This document shows positions 11,641 to 21,962 of a stretch of 64,000 nucleotides of DNA, one piece after another. The position numbers were made by a program, and so were the translations under genes. Within the stretch, counting starts at the first letter, position 1; the number at the start of each line of letters is the position of its first letter. The notes beneath the pieces were generated by a model. The model was not told where the DNA came from. It saw only the letters and a program-made list of their open reading frames with translations, and made no database searches. The stretch comes from Lobosporangium transversale (lineage: Eukaryota > Mortierellomycota > Mortierellomycetes > Mortierellales > Mortierellaceae), in the NCBI RefSeq assembly GCF_002105155.1, contig NW_019028996.1, positions 604,001-668,000 of the forward strand, given 5' to 3'.

Positions 11641-12558
11641 CTAGACCCGTTCATCATTCTGGTATCGACCATTTTGTTCTTTCGGCTCTTTCGAGTGCTT
11701 CCGCTGCTGTCTTCTGAGGCTGGACGTGCTTCCTTCACTACTACTACCCGTGTGATCCGCCTCACTTTCATCTTCATCATCGTCATCCCCAATGAGCTCA
11801 AACGCATTTTCATCTCTGTTCTTTGTCGCCAACAAAATATCATCATCACGATCACCGACATTATCTTCACCTCTGCCCCCAGGACTTGCTCTTTTAAATC
11901 GAGTAGGGGATGGTATGAATCTCTTGAATTTGCTATCATCAACTCCCTTCTGTACTGTGCTCCAAAAAATAATTCCTCCTACCAACAACGTGATCAAGCT
12001 GCCGACGATTGCTCCAAAGAATGTTGAAAGATATGATTTCTCTCCTCCACCATTGTTACTGTGATTATTGTTGTCATTTCCATCTGGGTGGGGCGTATTT
12101 CCTGTTGATGGTACTCCCCCACCGTGTGCTGCATCTCCTTGTCCATGGATGGGTTCCTTCTCCACCAAGACGCCAACAGCATCTTCAGTCCATCCTACCC
12201 ACCGGAAAGACATGGCCGGACCTGGGTTCCCAATATAGTATCCATACAATCCATATGTAAAATCCTGACAGTTTCCATCCGTATAAAAATTGATCGTGGC
12301 ATTCTTGGGTGCAAATGTCAGATAGGCATAATCCGCTGGGGCTCTATTGGCACCCTCAAGTCTGAAACAGGTATTGAACTGCGCATCGACTGTTCCGAGT
12401 TCTTCAGTTTCGGATCTCGAGTACATGATGTTGACTAGTTGCCCCATGGCAGGAGGAGAGCGATCTGCTAAGGATGAGTCCTGTGCTTCAACTTTGAAAA
12501 TGTTGCAACTCAATGCCACTAGGGCCATTACTACAACCGTAGTGGATGATGGATGCAT
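11641..12558 (-). CDS. Type I membrane protein, tandem paralogue B
   Basis: A single exon of 305 residues starting at the ATG at 12558. A longer frame reaches 12672 only by translating an A-run into poly-Lys, so I rejected that start. The signal peptide core is VVVMALVALSCNIF. The ectodomain has a Cys pair (NTC and GNC) around the motif INFYTDGNCQDFTYGL, aligned with NFYLDDQCQDYEFSL of paralogue A, followed in both by an aromatic (M/R)(K/W)(Y/V)(V/G) strand. A Gly/Asn/His-rich stalk, a membrane helix (FFGAIVGSLITLLVGGIIFW) and a long acidic and basic tail ending RYQNDERV follow. Tandem duplication is clear from order, orientation and motif. Function is unknown; surface sensing or adhesion is conjecture. 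Confidence 0.75.
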   Translation of the reverse strand: MHPSSTTVVVMALVALSCNIFKVEAQDSSLADRSPPAMGQLVNIMYSRSETEELGTVDAQFNTCFRLEGANRAPADYAYLTFAPKNATINFYTDGNCQDFTYGLYGYYIGNPGPAMSFRWVGWTEDAVGVLVEKEPIHGQGDAAHGGGVPSTGNTPHPDGNDNNNHSNNGGGEKSYLSTFFGAIVGSLITLLVGGIIFWSTVQKGVDDSKFKRFIPSPTRFKRASPGGRGEDNVGDRDDDILLATKNRDENAFELIGDDDDEDESEADHTGSSSEGSTSSLRRQQRKHSKEPKEQNGRYQNDERV

Positions 12559-12760
12559 CTTTTTTTTTTTTTTTTTTTTTTTTTTTTCTTTCGTTCTTTC
12601 CTTTTTCCTGTATGGCCTTGATTCTAGATCGTGATGGGATGTTTTGTGTTTCCTGCTGTTTATTGTTGTCACATGAGTGAAGAAGACATGTGTAAGAGAG
12701 ATGTGTAAGGAAGAGAAATGTGTTTAAAAAAAAAAGTTGGTTTGTGCTTAAATTTTATTT

Positions 12761-13153
12761 TCATAGTCTAGCTATTGCATCCAAATACCTCCTTGTCTCT
12801 CTCGCAATTTCGAGTTCCCGAGCGTGCTTGCGCTTCTCTTGGATGAGTTCAATGAGGGTGCGACCAAGGGTAGAGCGAAAGTCTGACTCGGAGGGACAAG
12901 TAGCCCAGATACCCAGGACGAGAGGATGTTGCTTTCCAGTAAGCTGAATGAATGAATTATTAGCGGTAGCGGCTACTTTCTTGGTCGAGTCGCTGAGTAA
13001 TCTGGGTTGAGATGGAGAAAGTTGGGTTTGATTCTGCTGTTGGTTGTAGTGCCTACGTACTATATCCAAAGCAGCAACCACTGCCTTGATCTGCTCCGAG
13101 AGCTCTTCAAGAGCACGATTGTTCAAATAATCAGACGAGGTTGTCTTGGACAT
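12761..13153 (-). CDS. Small unknown helical protein
   Basis: A single exon of 130 residues from the ATG at 13153 to the stop at 12761. I do not recognise the family. The N-terminus (residues 8-35) and the last 40 residues (LGRTLIELIQEKRKHARELEIARETRRYLDAIARL) look like amphipathic helices, the latter able to coil. The middle is Gln/Ser-rich. It has no signal peptide or membrane segment. Composition and a full-length frame argue for a real gene. Confidence 0.55.
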   Translation of the reverse strand: MSKTTSSDYLNNRALEELSEQIKAVVAALDIVRRHYNQQQNQTQLSPSQPRLLSDSTKKVAATANNSFIQLTGKQHPLVLGIWATCPSESDFRSTLGRTLIELIQEKRKHARELEIARETRRYLDAIARL

Positions 13154-13237
13154 GATGAAAAAGGAACAAAGAATTATTTTTGTTGCTTTTTTTTATCCCG
13201 TTACCCCAGTGTGGCAGTGCTCCTTGATGTTGGATTA

Positions 13238-13471
13238 TTTTAGTCACGTGGAGAGGGCTCACCACCAACTATTTGACGAGCAACAGTTCAGGAAACTGGT
13301 TCCTTCTTTTGCACAAGAACCATTGGAGTACTGACTGTTCTCGTTCTGTCTTTTGTATTGTGTTCTTTATTTGTCTTCAAGAACTATTTTATCTATCTGA
13401 AGCCGGAAGTGACAGGCTTCAAACAGACCAAACCTCTTACATATTTAATCAGCTCCTAAATTTTCCAGCAA
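13238..13471 (+). repeat. Dispersed repeat, copy 1 (possible solo LTR)
   Basis: It aligns over its full length with 27490-27709. Shared blocks include TTTTAGTCA(C/T)GTGGAGAGGG, ACTATTT(G/A)A(C/G)GAGCAACAG, GAGTACTGACTGTTCTCGTT and a CCTAAA(A/T)TTTCCA(G/A)CAA end. The size, TATTTAA-like box and near TG...CA ends would suit a solo LTR, but no flanking target duplication is evident. Confidence 0.7.
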
Positions 13472-13477
13472 CATGTG

Positions 13478-13608
13478 GGCACAGCCAGAGGGTCAAGCTT
13501 GTCGCTCTTTTGGCTAGACCTTTTCAAATATAAATGGTCTTAACAAAATATTTATAATTGAAAAGGACTAACCAAAAAGAGCGACAAGCCTAATCCTCTG
13601 GGCACAGC
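13478..13608. mobile_element. hAT-type MITE with 8-bp target duplication
   Basis: The element is 13486-13600 (115 bp). Its terminal inverted repeats extend over about 45 bases: the left begins CAGAGGGTCAAGCTTGTCGC and the right, read in reverse, begins CAGAGGATTAGGCTTGTCGC. It is flanked by the perfect direct repeat GGCACAGC at 13478-13485 and 13601-13608. The CAGAG terminus and 8-bp duplication are hallmarks of hAT transposons. It carries no coding capacity. Confidence 0.88.
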
Positions 13609-14053
13609 ACATTTGCATTTACAAATTTGATAGGTATGGCACGTGCCATTCCAGAGAAAAAAAAAGCATTTAATTGTTGCATCATAGGTCTCAAGTTTCT
13701 CTTGGTCAAAGAAGACACGCAATGAATGCGATGATATGATGATATCCAACGACATGTCTATTCAATCTGTTTCCTTATCTCTCTCTTCCTTTATCTCTCT
13801 TTCTCTCTCTCTCTTTTTGTTCTTCCTTGCTTCAATCACTCACCCTAGATACAACGCCTGTATATACTAAACTCCATTGTCTTGTGCATACTTTCGTACC
13901 AATAACTGCTATTAACTATTGATCAGTCTAATAATCAAAGAAAGCAGCCATTGAAGCGTGCTTTCATTTTTGGCATCCTCTTTCCCGATCCACACCCTTG
14001 TTATTTGAATCTGAATTATTGTCTCAAGTCTACATAAAAAGAAGACGATCACC

Positions 14054-17000
14054 ATGGTTCCTCCAGTATTGCGTGTATGTTTATTTTATAGCTGCTTCAT
14101 TCGTAATATATCTCAAAGCAACAAAGCAACTGTTTTATATCACTATTTTTGTCAAAGCTAATGGTAAAAAAAAACTTTTATTTCAAAAAAAAAAAAAAAA
14201 AAAAAAAAATTAGCCCATGACAATCGCAACAGCAGCAGGACTAGTTGCTGGTGGCGCTTTTGCCTCTTACACGACCGTATATGCTGATGAATACAATGTA
14301 ACGAAATTCAATTGGGACAATGTCCAAAAATTGTTAAAAAAAAACTCTCGTTACTCGCCAGTTTTATTGATTTTTTTTTTCTTTCAATATGGATTCTTTT
14401 GCGTTAGCAGTATGATGATCGCGAGTATGGACCTCGTCATCACTACCATCGCAATTATAACGAGGATGATAATGAAAACGTGCGGTCGTATGACTCTGAA
14501 CGCCTTCATCCTCATCATTATCATTATCAGCAGCAACGACAGCAGCAGCAACGGCAGAGATTCGCCCCTCAAGAGCAGCGCTTCATGCATCAGCAACAAT
14601 CCTTGATCTCACACGAAGAGGAGCTCTTGCCTGGCCTGCTCTACGTAGCCCTTGCTGGCCTCACCGGATCTCTTGTTGCCCGTCAAAGTAAGTTTATTTT
14701 CAATGATGTATATGATGTGAACACGTCTTTTGTCAAACATAAACTAAAAGAAAACTTATGCGAAACAATTTTTATTTTAAATTTTATTTCAGGAAACATT
14801 TTGATTCGCATGTTCTCGCCATTAGCATTTGCCACTGCTGCGGGTGCATACTTTTTGCCCAGTACCACTCATTCCATCATCGACTCAATTGGTGGAGGAC
14901 CTATGACGTCGACCTGCGCTCAACACCCTGATCTTACAAGCCAAAGGTCTACATCGGCCTCCTATCCTTCCTCGGAGACGTTTGCTACTCCCATATCCTC
15001 CAACGTCCATCCCCGCAAAGGTGAGCTAGCCTCGCGTGCGCGCGATGCTTGGCCTTTGACGGAGTCTCGTGTCGAGCACGCTGCCGATAAGGTCCAACAG
15101 AAAGCCCATGATGCCGCCAGTAAGGTTCAACAGCATCGGAGTGGTTATACATACGATACTGAAGATACCATCGATGATGTACAGAATGAAGCTCAAAAGG
15201 TCCAAAGCAACGCTCCGTTTTGGTTCTACACTACCAAGCACAGAGGAAGTAGTGCGGTCGAGGACACTTCTGAGACAGTCAAGAATAAAGCCAGAAAAGT
15301 CCAGCACTGGGGGGATCAAAAGTTGCATGGTGCAGAGGACAAGCTGCAAGATATGAAGAGTCAAGCCAGAGAGACCCAGAAGGAGGTCAAGGGCTGGTGG
15401 AACGATAAGAGCTCGGAGGCTGGTGAGAAAGCCCATGAGTTGGAGGCAAAGACCAAGGAGGCCTCCAAAGAGGCTAAACAATGGTGGACCGAAAAGTCCT
15501 CCGAGGCCAAAGTGAAGGCCAAAGAGCTCGAGGGTACAGCCAAAGGAGTTACTCAAGAAGCCAAAGAGGCTGCGAAAGAGGCCAAGCATTGGTGGGATAG
15601 AACCTCGACTGAAGTCGACGAGAAGGCCAAAGAGCTTGGAGAAAAAGCCAAAGAGACAACAAAGGAAGTTAAACACTGGTGGAACAAGACCTCGACCGAA
15701 GCAGGACAAAAGGCCCATGAGCTCAAGGACAAGACCAAGGAGATATCCAAGCAAGCAGGTGAAAAGTACGAAGAGGTCAGAGAAAAGACCATAGATGTCT
15801 CCAAGCAAGCTGGCGAGAAGTTTGAAGATATCAAGGAGAAGTCCAAAGATGTTAAAGCTTGGGTAGAGGACAAGGCTCATGATGCTGGAAAGGCAGCTGA
15901 AGACGTTTCCAACAAAGCTGCAGATGTAGCCAAGAAGACGAAGGACTGGGTTTCAGAAGAGAAAGAGATTGTGGATAAGAAGTTGGAGGCCTCAGTCAAG
16001 GATGCAGACCAGTGGTGGGAGAAACAGGCCGCCAAAGAAGCTGCTGCTGAAAAGGAACGTCTCTACAAGGAGGCAGAAATAGTTGCTGAAAAGGCTTCTC
16101 ATATTTCTGACAAGCATAAGCCGTTTTGGTCAAGCCGCTCCAAGTCTGATAAGGACAACGTCGCAGTGCATGCCCACAAGAACGCTTCGACCTACATTTC
16201 TAGCGATAGCTATATGGATGGCCTCTTAGATAACAGGGACATTAATAGCCATGCCTCCACCGCTACTAGCCCAAAAGCCGATGAAGCTGACTTGGAGTCC
16301 AGAATCGAGCGCGACGCATACATGCTGGTCCATCCACGAGAGCCAGAGTACTGGACCAACGGGGAAGAGGTCGGTACTGCCAATGTTCGCGATGCCAATT
16401 ATTACAACTACCCTGGCAGCTTTAATGGCAGTTCTCTAGGCCGTACCTCATGGTGGAGCCGCCAAGGAGCATCTGCTAATGAGCTATCTTCTCTCAAGGA
16501 CAAGGCCGAGTCTTTGGTCTGGGAAACTAAGCAGGCTGCCGAAAGGGCCGCCATTGATCTTGCTGATAACCTAGCCCGTGAACAGGCTGCTCTCGAAAGG
16601 GCTGCTGCAGACGCTAGACGTCGTGCAGAGGAAGCAGCTCTCCGAGCCAAGGCACAGAGTGATATCCTCCTACGTGAGCGCCAGGCAACGCTCGAGCGAG
16701 CTGCCAAAGATATGGAGGCCCGTTTTGCGGCTGAAAAGGCTGCTGCTGAACGTGCAGCTGCAGATGTTAAGGCTAAAGCCGAGGCATGGGAGAATGAGCA
16801 ACGAATGCTGGCTGAGAAGGCAGCCAAGGCAGTAGAGGACCGCGTTGCGCAGGAAAAGATGGCTGCGGAGAAGGCTGCAGGCTCACTCAAGGCTCGTGCG
16901 GAGGCTTGGGCACGTGAGCAGAAGGAAAGGGCAGAGTTAACAGCCAAGGAAGTTCACAACCGCGTCATCCATGAGACCACCCTGGCAGAGAAGAATGCTC

Positions 17001-18094
17001 GTGAAGCCAAAGCCGCCCTCGAGGCCAAAGTCAGGGCCGAGAAGCTCGAGGTTGAGCGCAATACACGCGAACTCGAGGAAAGGATTCGCCTGGGAATGAA
17101 TAAAGAAAAGGCACAAGTAGAAATCCGGGCACGTGAGGAACAACAGGCAAAGGAGCAGAGACTCAAGGATGAAAAGACCACTGCAGCGGAAACAAAGAAG
17201 CGTGCAGAAACTCTGTTGGCAGAAAACAAGCGTGTGGCCGAGCACGATTCCAAGGCCTCTACTTCGTCCGGTTGGAGTTGGCCATGGTCGTCATCCAAGT
17301 CATCCACCTCAAGTTCCTCTAAGCACCACAACGATGAGCATGTACCGGAAACTAGCCAGACTACTAAAGCAGCCTCGAGTGAGGCCAATGCCGAACGTCG
17401 CTCGTGGTGGTCCCCTGGTTCGTCATCATCCTCCAGTGCCGCGGACAGAGCTAGCGAAGTTGGAATCAACGTTGAGGCTGCCGCTAAGAAGGCTGAAAGA
17501 GATGTCAAAGTCCGCGCCTCAGAGACAGGCAAAAAAATGAATGAGACTGCTAAAAAGGCGTATGACAATGTCATCGATGCTGCCACGCCTGGCCGCGAGC
17601 AAATGTCTTCTACTCACACCGCAGCACATGGTCATGAACATGGTGGCTACAGCGAGAACGTACGCACGAATGCCAATGAGCATGGTCTTGTGGATCATAT
17701 CCGTGAAGACCTGCGTCAGACCAAAGAAGACATCCAATACGGCGTTGAACACCTGAAGGAGGCTGTCTTTGGTGGCAGTACAGAACGTACGGGCCAAAAG
17801 GCGGCTGAAGAAGGCAAGAAGTGGTGGAACACAAAGTCCGAACAAATGGATGCCAAGGCCAAGGATACAAAGGCTCAAGTGAACGAAGCAGTGTCAGAGA
17901 GCAAGGGCTGGTGGAATGCACGGGCCAAAGGCGCAGAGAAGAAGTTGGACCATATAGAGAGCGAGGTCCACCAGGGCCTGAACAAAGCGGGAGAGAAGCT
18001 GCGCGAGATGGATCGTGAAGCAGTCGACTCTGAAGCGGAATTCTGGCGCAGACGTGAACAGCAGGAACGCCGCGAGTCTGGCCGTGCTATGTAA
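14054..18094 (+). CDS. MICOS subunit (APOO/MIC26-MIC27 family) with giant repeat extension
   Basis: Four exons: 14054-14074, 14214-14297, 14411-14687 and 14793-18094; 1,227 residues. The APOO core is near residues 104-150: LLPGLLYVALAGLTGSLVARQ, then RNILIRMFSPLAFATAAGAYFLP, two helices joined by a basic turn. Family members sit in the mitochondrial inner membrane and shape cristae. The usual length is about 200-270 residues. The remaining 1,080 residues are charged amphipathic repeats: a KxWW(N/D/T)xKSSEAxxKAxEL unit recurring every 29 or 36 residues, and an ERAAADxxAKAEAWxxEQ coiled region near residues 690-900. The 29-residue WW spacing returns close to the C-terminus. The 7-codon first exon is the least certain part. 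The tail recalls apolipoproteins and LEA proteins. Confidence 0.85.
14688..14792 (+). other. Frame-neutral intron in the APOO core
   Basis: It is 105 bases long, a multiple of three, with no in-frame stop, and has consensus GTAAGT and TTTCAG ends. It interrupts the turn between the two APOO helices. Retention would insert 35 residues and keep the frame. Confidence 0.8.
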
Positions 18095-18661
18095 TAAAAA
18101 TAAAATAAAATAAAAAAATAAAGACAAACGAAGAAGAATAATAAATTAATAAATTAAAAAAAAAAATGAAAAAGAGCAATTTGCAGAAAAAACTTGCCTC
18201 TCCTTGAAACGTTGGGCGTTACTTCATGCAGAATAACCACAACACTTGTCGACAATTCAAGGCTATTTCAACGGCATGAACTGTGGTGATATTTTTTTCT
18301 GGACGAGAGGCATTGTAAGTGTGGATAACCAACAAATGCAAGCGAGATGATACGCAACAACTCCTTTTGTTTCGCGCTCAAGAATGTTTGCAACAACACA
18401 AACAAGGCCACATTTGCTTACCTCCAATTAACCAAATTTCCATTTCTCATAACTACGCATTTTTATTTTTACTGTTTATTTTTAATTTTTAATTTTATCC
18501 TTTTTACTTCCTTTTGGATCCACAGCAATCAAAAAAGGTTATCAGTGACAAATAGATCGTGTATAAAAAGATCCACAAACATTCTACTTTTCTCTTTATT
18601 TTTTATCCTTCTATTATTCAATAGCACTTGACACCAATCGAAATACAAATATTTGTACCAA
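18095..18661. other. Intergenic region
   Basis: It holds the A-rich 3' flank of the MICOS gene and the T-rich promoter side of the PC4-like gene. No other gene is visible. Confidence 0.55.
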
Positions 18662-19481
18662 ATGTCCGACGAGAAGCGAAGACGCGACTTTACCTTACGA
18701 GGTCCGAATAGTGAGGAATTTAAGCAGGGCACTTGTAGCTTTGAGGTCAAGCAATTCTTTTTTTTTTTTTTCTTTCTAGTTTAATATGAAAACATCAATG
18801 TCATGATCGCATACAGGAATTAACGGTTGTTTTATTTCAACTGATTTACAGGTTGATGGGCAGTTTATTAAAACCGAGAGTTTTGATGACTTTTACATAA
18901 ATCTTGAGCAAGTCGCTCTTTCCTTGGGCCCGAGGCCGCCTTCATGCTCAAGATCCATTTCCACTATTAAAGGCAGGACCAAGAAGGTGTGTGCTAATAA
19001 AAGGAAAGAAAAAGCGCTTTCAAAATTCGTAATTTAACCACATTATGGCGGCTCTTTCGGAAACACTGTTTGTAGGTATCGCCCACTATGCAGAATGAAC
19101 GAGGTGAAAGGTTCTTTGAGGCAAGGATAGCTACTGGGGACCATAATATTAATCGAATATATCTATACCCATGATCAAATCAGTTTTCTTTATGCCTTGG
19201 GTAGGTAAAATAATCCTAATCGAATTCTTTACCGACTCACCTTGTGTAAATAGCTCGGTCCAAAGAGAAGGCTCACGGTCCACAAATGGCAGAATCAGAC
19301 CCTGGTAGACATTCGTGAGCACTTTTACAGTAAGGAGGGGATAGCCAAGCCCGGCAGAAAGGGTATTTCATTGACCATTGATCAGTTCAAGTGCATCCTT
19401 GACCATGAGTTCGAGATCAAGAGAGCGATCAAGTCGATGGAAAGGCGGAAACGACAGCGTCTTTGTCTGGGCAAAGCATGA
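18662..19481 (+). CDS. Transcriptional coactivator PC4/Sub1 family protein
   Basis: Four exons: 18662-18745, 18852-18986, 19076-19120 and 19254-19481; 163 residues. The C-terminal domain (about residues 84-140) has the PC4 order: RGERFFELGPKRRLTVHKW, TLVDIREHFYSKEG, KPGRKGISLTIDQF. PC4/Sub1 binds single-stranded and melted promoter DNA and helps RNA polymerase II. A basic tail (KSMERRKRQR) follows the domain. The N-terminal 80 residues match nothing I know. The last intron begins with GCAAGG; only this donor joins FFE to LGPKRR in frame. Confidence 0.88.
19121..19253 (+). other. GC-AG intron 3 of the PC4-like gene
   Basis: The donor reads GAG|GCAAGG and the acceptor AAATAG|CTC. Reading through the donor gives a stop after 16 codons. 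Confidence 0.75.
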
Positions 19482-19715
19482 AAGATTTGATGGACATTAT
19501 GAATACTTTATTTCCTCATCCCCTCCCTTCTCTCCCTTCTTGTCCCTTTCATACTCATGTAGATGTGTTTATATTTATTATTAATATTACCATAAGCAAT
19601 ACGGAAAGAAAGACATGAATTTGTTGCATTATTTTGTGATCTTTATGTTATAGAGTTTTGGTGTGATGTTTCTTTATACTCCCTTCCTCTACTAGTGGGC
19701 CCGTTGTTTGTTGAG

Positions 19716-20624
19716 CTAGTTGATCTTGGTAGCCTTGAAGCGAAGGCGGACATACATGATATGCCATACGCCTTCATCCTGCGAAAAAGTTAGGTTATTT
19801 TGTACCTCCTGAGCAATGGCCTTCTTCTCTTCCTCATTGTTCTCAAATGGTTTCATGAACATAAATCCAAAAGTATCAATCCAACCCGCCACATCGGTCG
19901 ACAAAGGGGTCAAGCGAGGGATCAACTCGATATAGTCAACACGGAACCCACTTTCTTCCAACATGCGTTTGTATGTGTTGACACCAGGGAAGAACCATGG
20001 ATCATACTGTTCTGGATTATTAATCCCACGCTTCTTCAATGCAGCATGGAGGCCTCCACGGACTTCCGCTACGTTCATGTGGCCACCCATCTCGGCTACA
20101 AAGCGGCCCCCAGTTTTGAGAGACTTGTTAACGCCTTGGATAACTCGTACTGGATCTTTCTTCATCCAATGTAAAGCTAAAAAGTCATAGATCCCCGAAC
20201 AAAAATGTGTTACTATAGCGTCTTTTTTTTATTTTATAAGTGTATATATTATATATACTGTACCTGCATTGGAAAAGACAGCATCAAAGTCTCCGTTTGC
20301 CAGCGCATTATCAACAAGGTCGTGTCCATCTACCACTCGCGCGTCCTGGCATCCAATAATGGCAGCGGCTCTGATCATGTCAGAGCTTGAATCGATTGCT
20401 ACGACCGATTTACATTTCTTCTCAAGCTCGATAGTCAAGACACCATCTCCGGCACCCAAGTCAAGGATTCGTTCGTGAGCCTGAGGATCCAAGAGTTTGA
20501 CGACAGGAGCACCGAGCACGGGCACAAATGATGCATTCTTGACATACTTTTGAGAAGACCATGTGTCGTCTTGCTCCTTGTTGTCGATAGTAGGGCTAGA
20601 TATGGGAGAAATATCGTTAGTCAT
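19716..20624 (-). CDS. Class I SAM-dependent methyltransferase
   Basis: Two exons: 20264-20624 and 19716-20176; 273 residues. Motif I (ILDLGAGDGVLTIEL, from residue 53) and the acidic end of strand 2 (VVAIDSSSDMIRAA) form the SAM pocket. Strand 4 reads FDAVFSNAALHWM, and the segment GVNKSLKTGGRFVAEMGG is motif III. The order and the NAALHWM block resemble trans-aconitate methyltransferase and related small-molecule enzymes, so a soluble metabolite substrate is likely, but not identifiable. The intron splits the NAA/LHW block, as in an ordinary GT-AG gene. Confidence 0.88.
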
Positions 20625-21962
20625 GATATAGATTGTTGTTTCTTTTGTGTTTGTGTCTGTGGATTGTAGTGCGTCGTGAAAAATGTGGATGTGATCTGTG
20701 TGTAAGCTTCCTCTCCTTTTTATATCTTCTGAGGCAACCACTTGGAACACATGAGTCAAGTCTGTCAAAAAAAAAAAAAAAAACTTAAAAAACTTAAAAA
20801 ACGCGTAACAACATGACAGATACAGCAGCGCAGCCATGCATATTTAGAGCTGATATCCAAATGTTTGGACGCAAGCCTAGATTCATTAAATTGTTTATTT
20901 ATTTTACAGGCATACTTTTCCTTCATTTTTTACCAGATGTCAGATAGTCAGATAGTCAGATAGTCAGATAGACATTTATGGGTCACTGCACCAATGAGCC
21001 TGCTCCATGTTTACTTTATTTATTTATTTTCGTCTGGCTGATTGAATTGGCTGATGTTATAGCGAAGCTCATGTATCATGAGAAGCCTGTCAGCAAATCG
21101 TAGTTTGGATATGGCAGACGACCATCATTAAGGGAAAGTGAGGAGGATTTAACGAGAAGTGATCCTGCTATGGTTATGGTAGAAGGACCAATGAATGATT
21201 CAAATCCTTTCCAAAACCTGCTACTTCAGGAGCAGCTAATCCATCTCAGATTGTTACAAGTGCTGTATAGGATGCCAAAAAAAAAGGATAAAAGAAAAAG
21301 GGGGACAGAGATCTTGTGGAAGCTGTTGTATCTCTATGTGCTGTGGTAAGAGGTGTGAGAAACGTTCTGTTACAACCCAATCAATTCATAATATGCTTGC
21401 GCCATCTATCCTTCTGATGCACTCGATATCCGTTCAAATAGCTCATTCATCTATCTATCAGTACGATCAACTGTGTCAACACTACAAGTGCAACTTTCAA
21501 GAAGAGATCCAAGGTGTTGCTGGGCATAGACAAGCAATTATAAACGATGCAGAAGGCTAATGGCTAATAGGCGATGTTGAGATAATGTGGTTGATCGATC
21601 AGAGCGTGGGAAGTTTTTTCGTGGTGACTCTTTTGTTACTGGATTAAAAAATAGAGACGCCGTCTGGCTTGATTTGTATGGCATGTTTTCATGAGGACAG
21701 CGCAGCAATTTGTTTAAATGGTTTAAAGTCGACAAGAAAAAGCGGTTTTTGGTGACAAAACAAATGACAGATAATGCAGAGAAGGTCATGGTTGTTCACG
21801 ATCTTGGTCTTATTATTCAACTGAATGATTGCCTTTAGTGTTTAGCGGAGGGATTGAAATCTGTCCTGGATCTATAAATTTATAAATTTAACGCCCCTTT
21901 CTCAATTGCTTTTACTCTTGCTCCTCATTCCTTTTGACATTACATTGCGTTGCCAATCAATC
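20625..21962. other. Divergent intergenic region
   Basis: This lies between the methyltransferase (-) and aminotransferase (+) starts. It has an A-run at 20767-20783 and an 8-base tandem repeat at 20941-20971. I see no convincing coding exon. Confidence 0.55.
20941..20971. repeat. CAGATAGT tandem repeat
   Basis: Just under four perfect 8-base units. Confidence 0.9.

Larger units (their letters stand above)
13154..14053. other. Repeat-bearing intergenic region
   Basis: It contains copy 1 of a dispersed repeat (13238-13471), a MITE (13486-13600) and a CT-rich tract near 13775-13820. The rest is the likely promoter of the MICOS gene. Confidence 0.7.

Noticed and set aside
12559-12672. Upstream start for membrane paralogue B
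   Set aside because: It would translate an A-run as poly-Lys and hide the signal peptide.
15026-15880. Long antisense frame of 284 codons opposite the MICOS tail
   Set aside because: It mirrors the Lys/Glu/Ala-rich repeats of the real gene; the Leu/Phe-rich product is a codon-bias shadow.
16408-17586. Further antisense frames opposite the MICOS tail
   Set aside because: Same cause: repetitive GCC/GAG codons leave the other strand open.
20229-20837. Longer start for the methyltransferase
   Set aside because: The upstream part is low-complexity (Phe-runs from an A-run) and lacks methyltransferase similarity.
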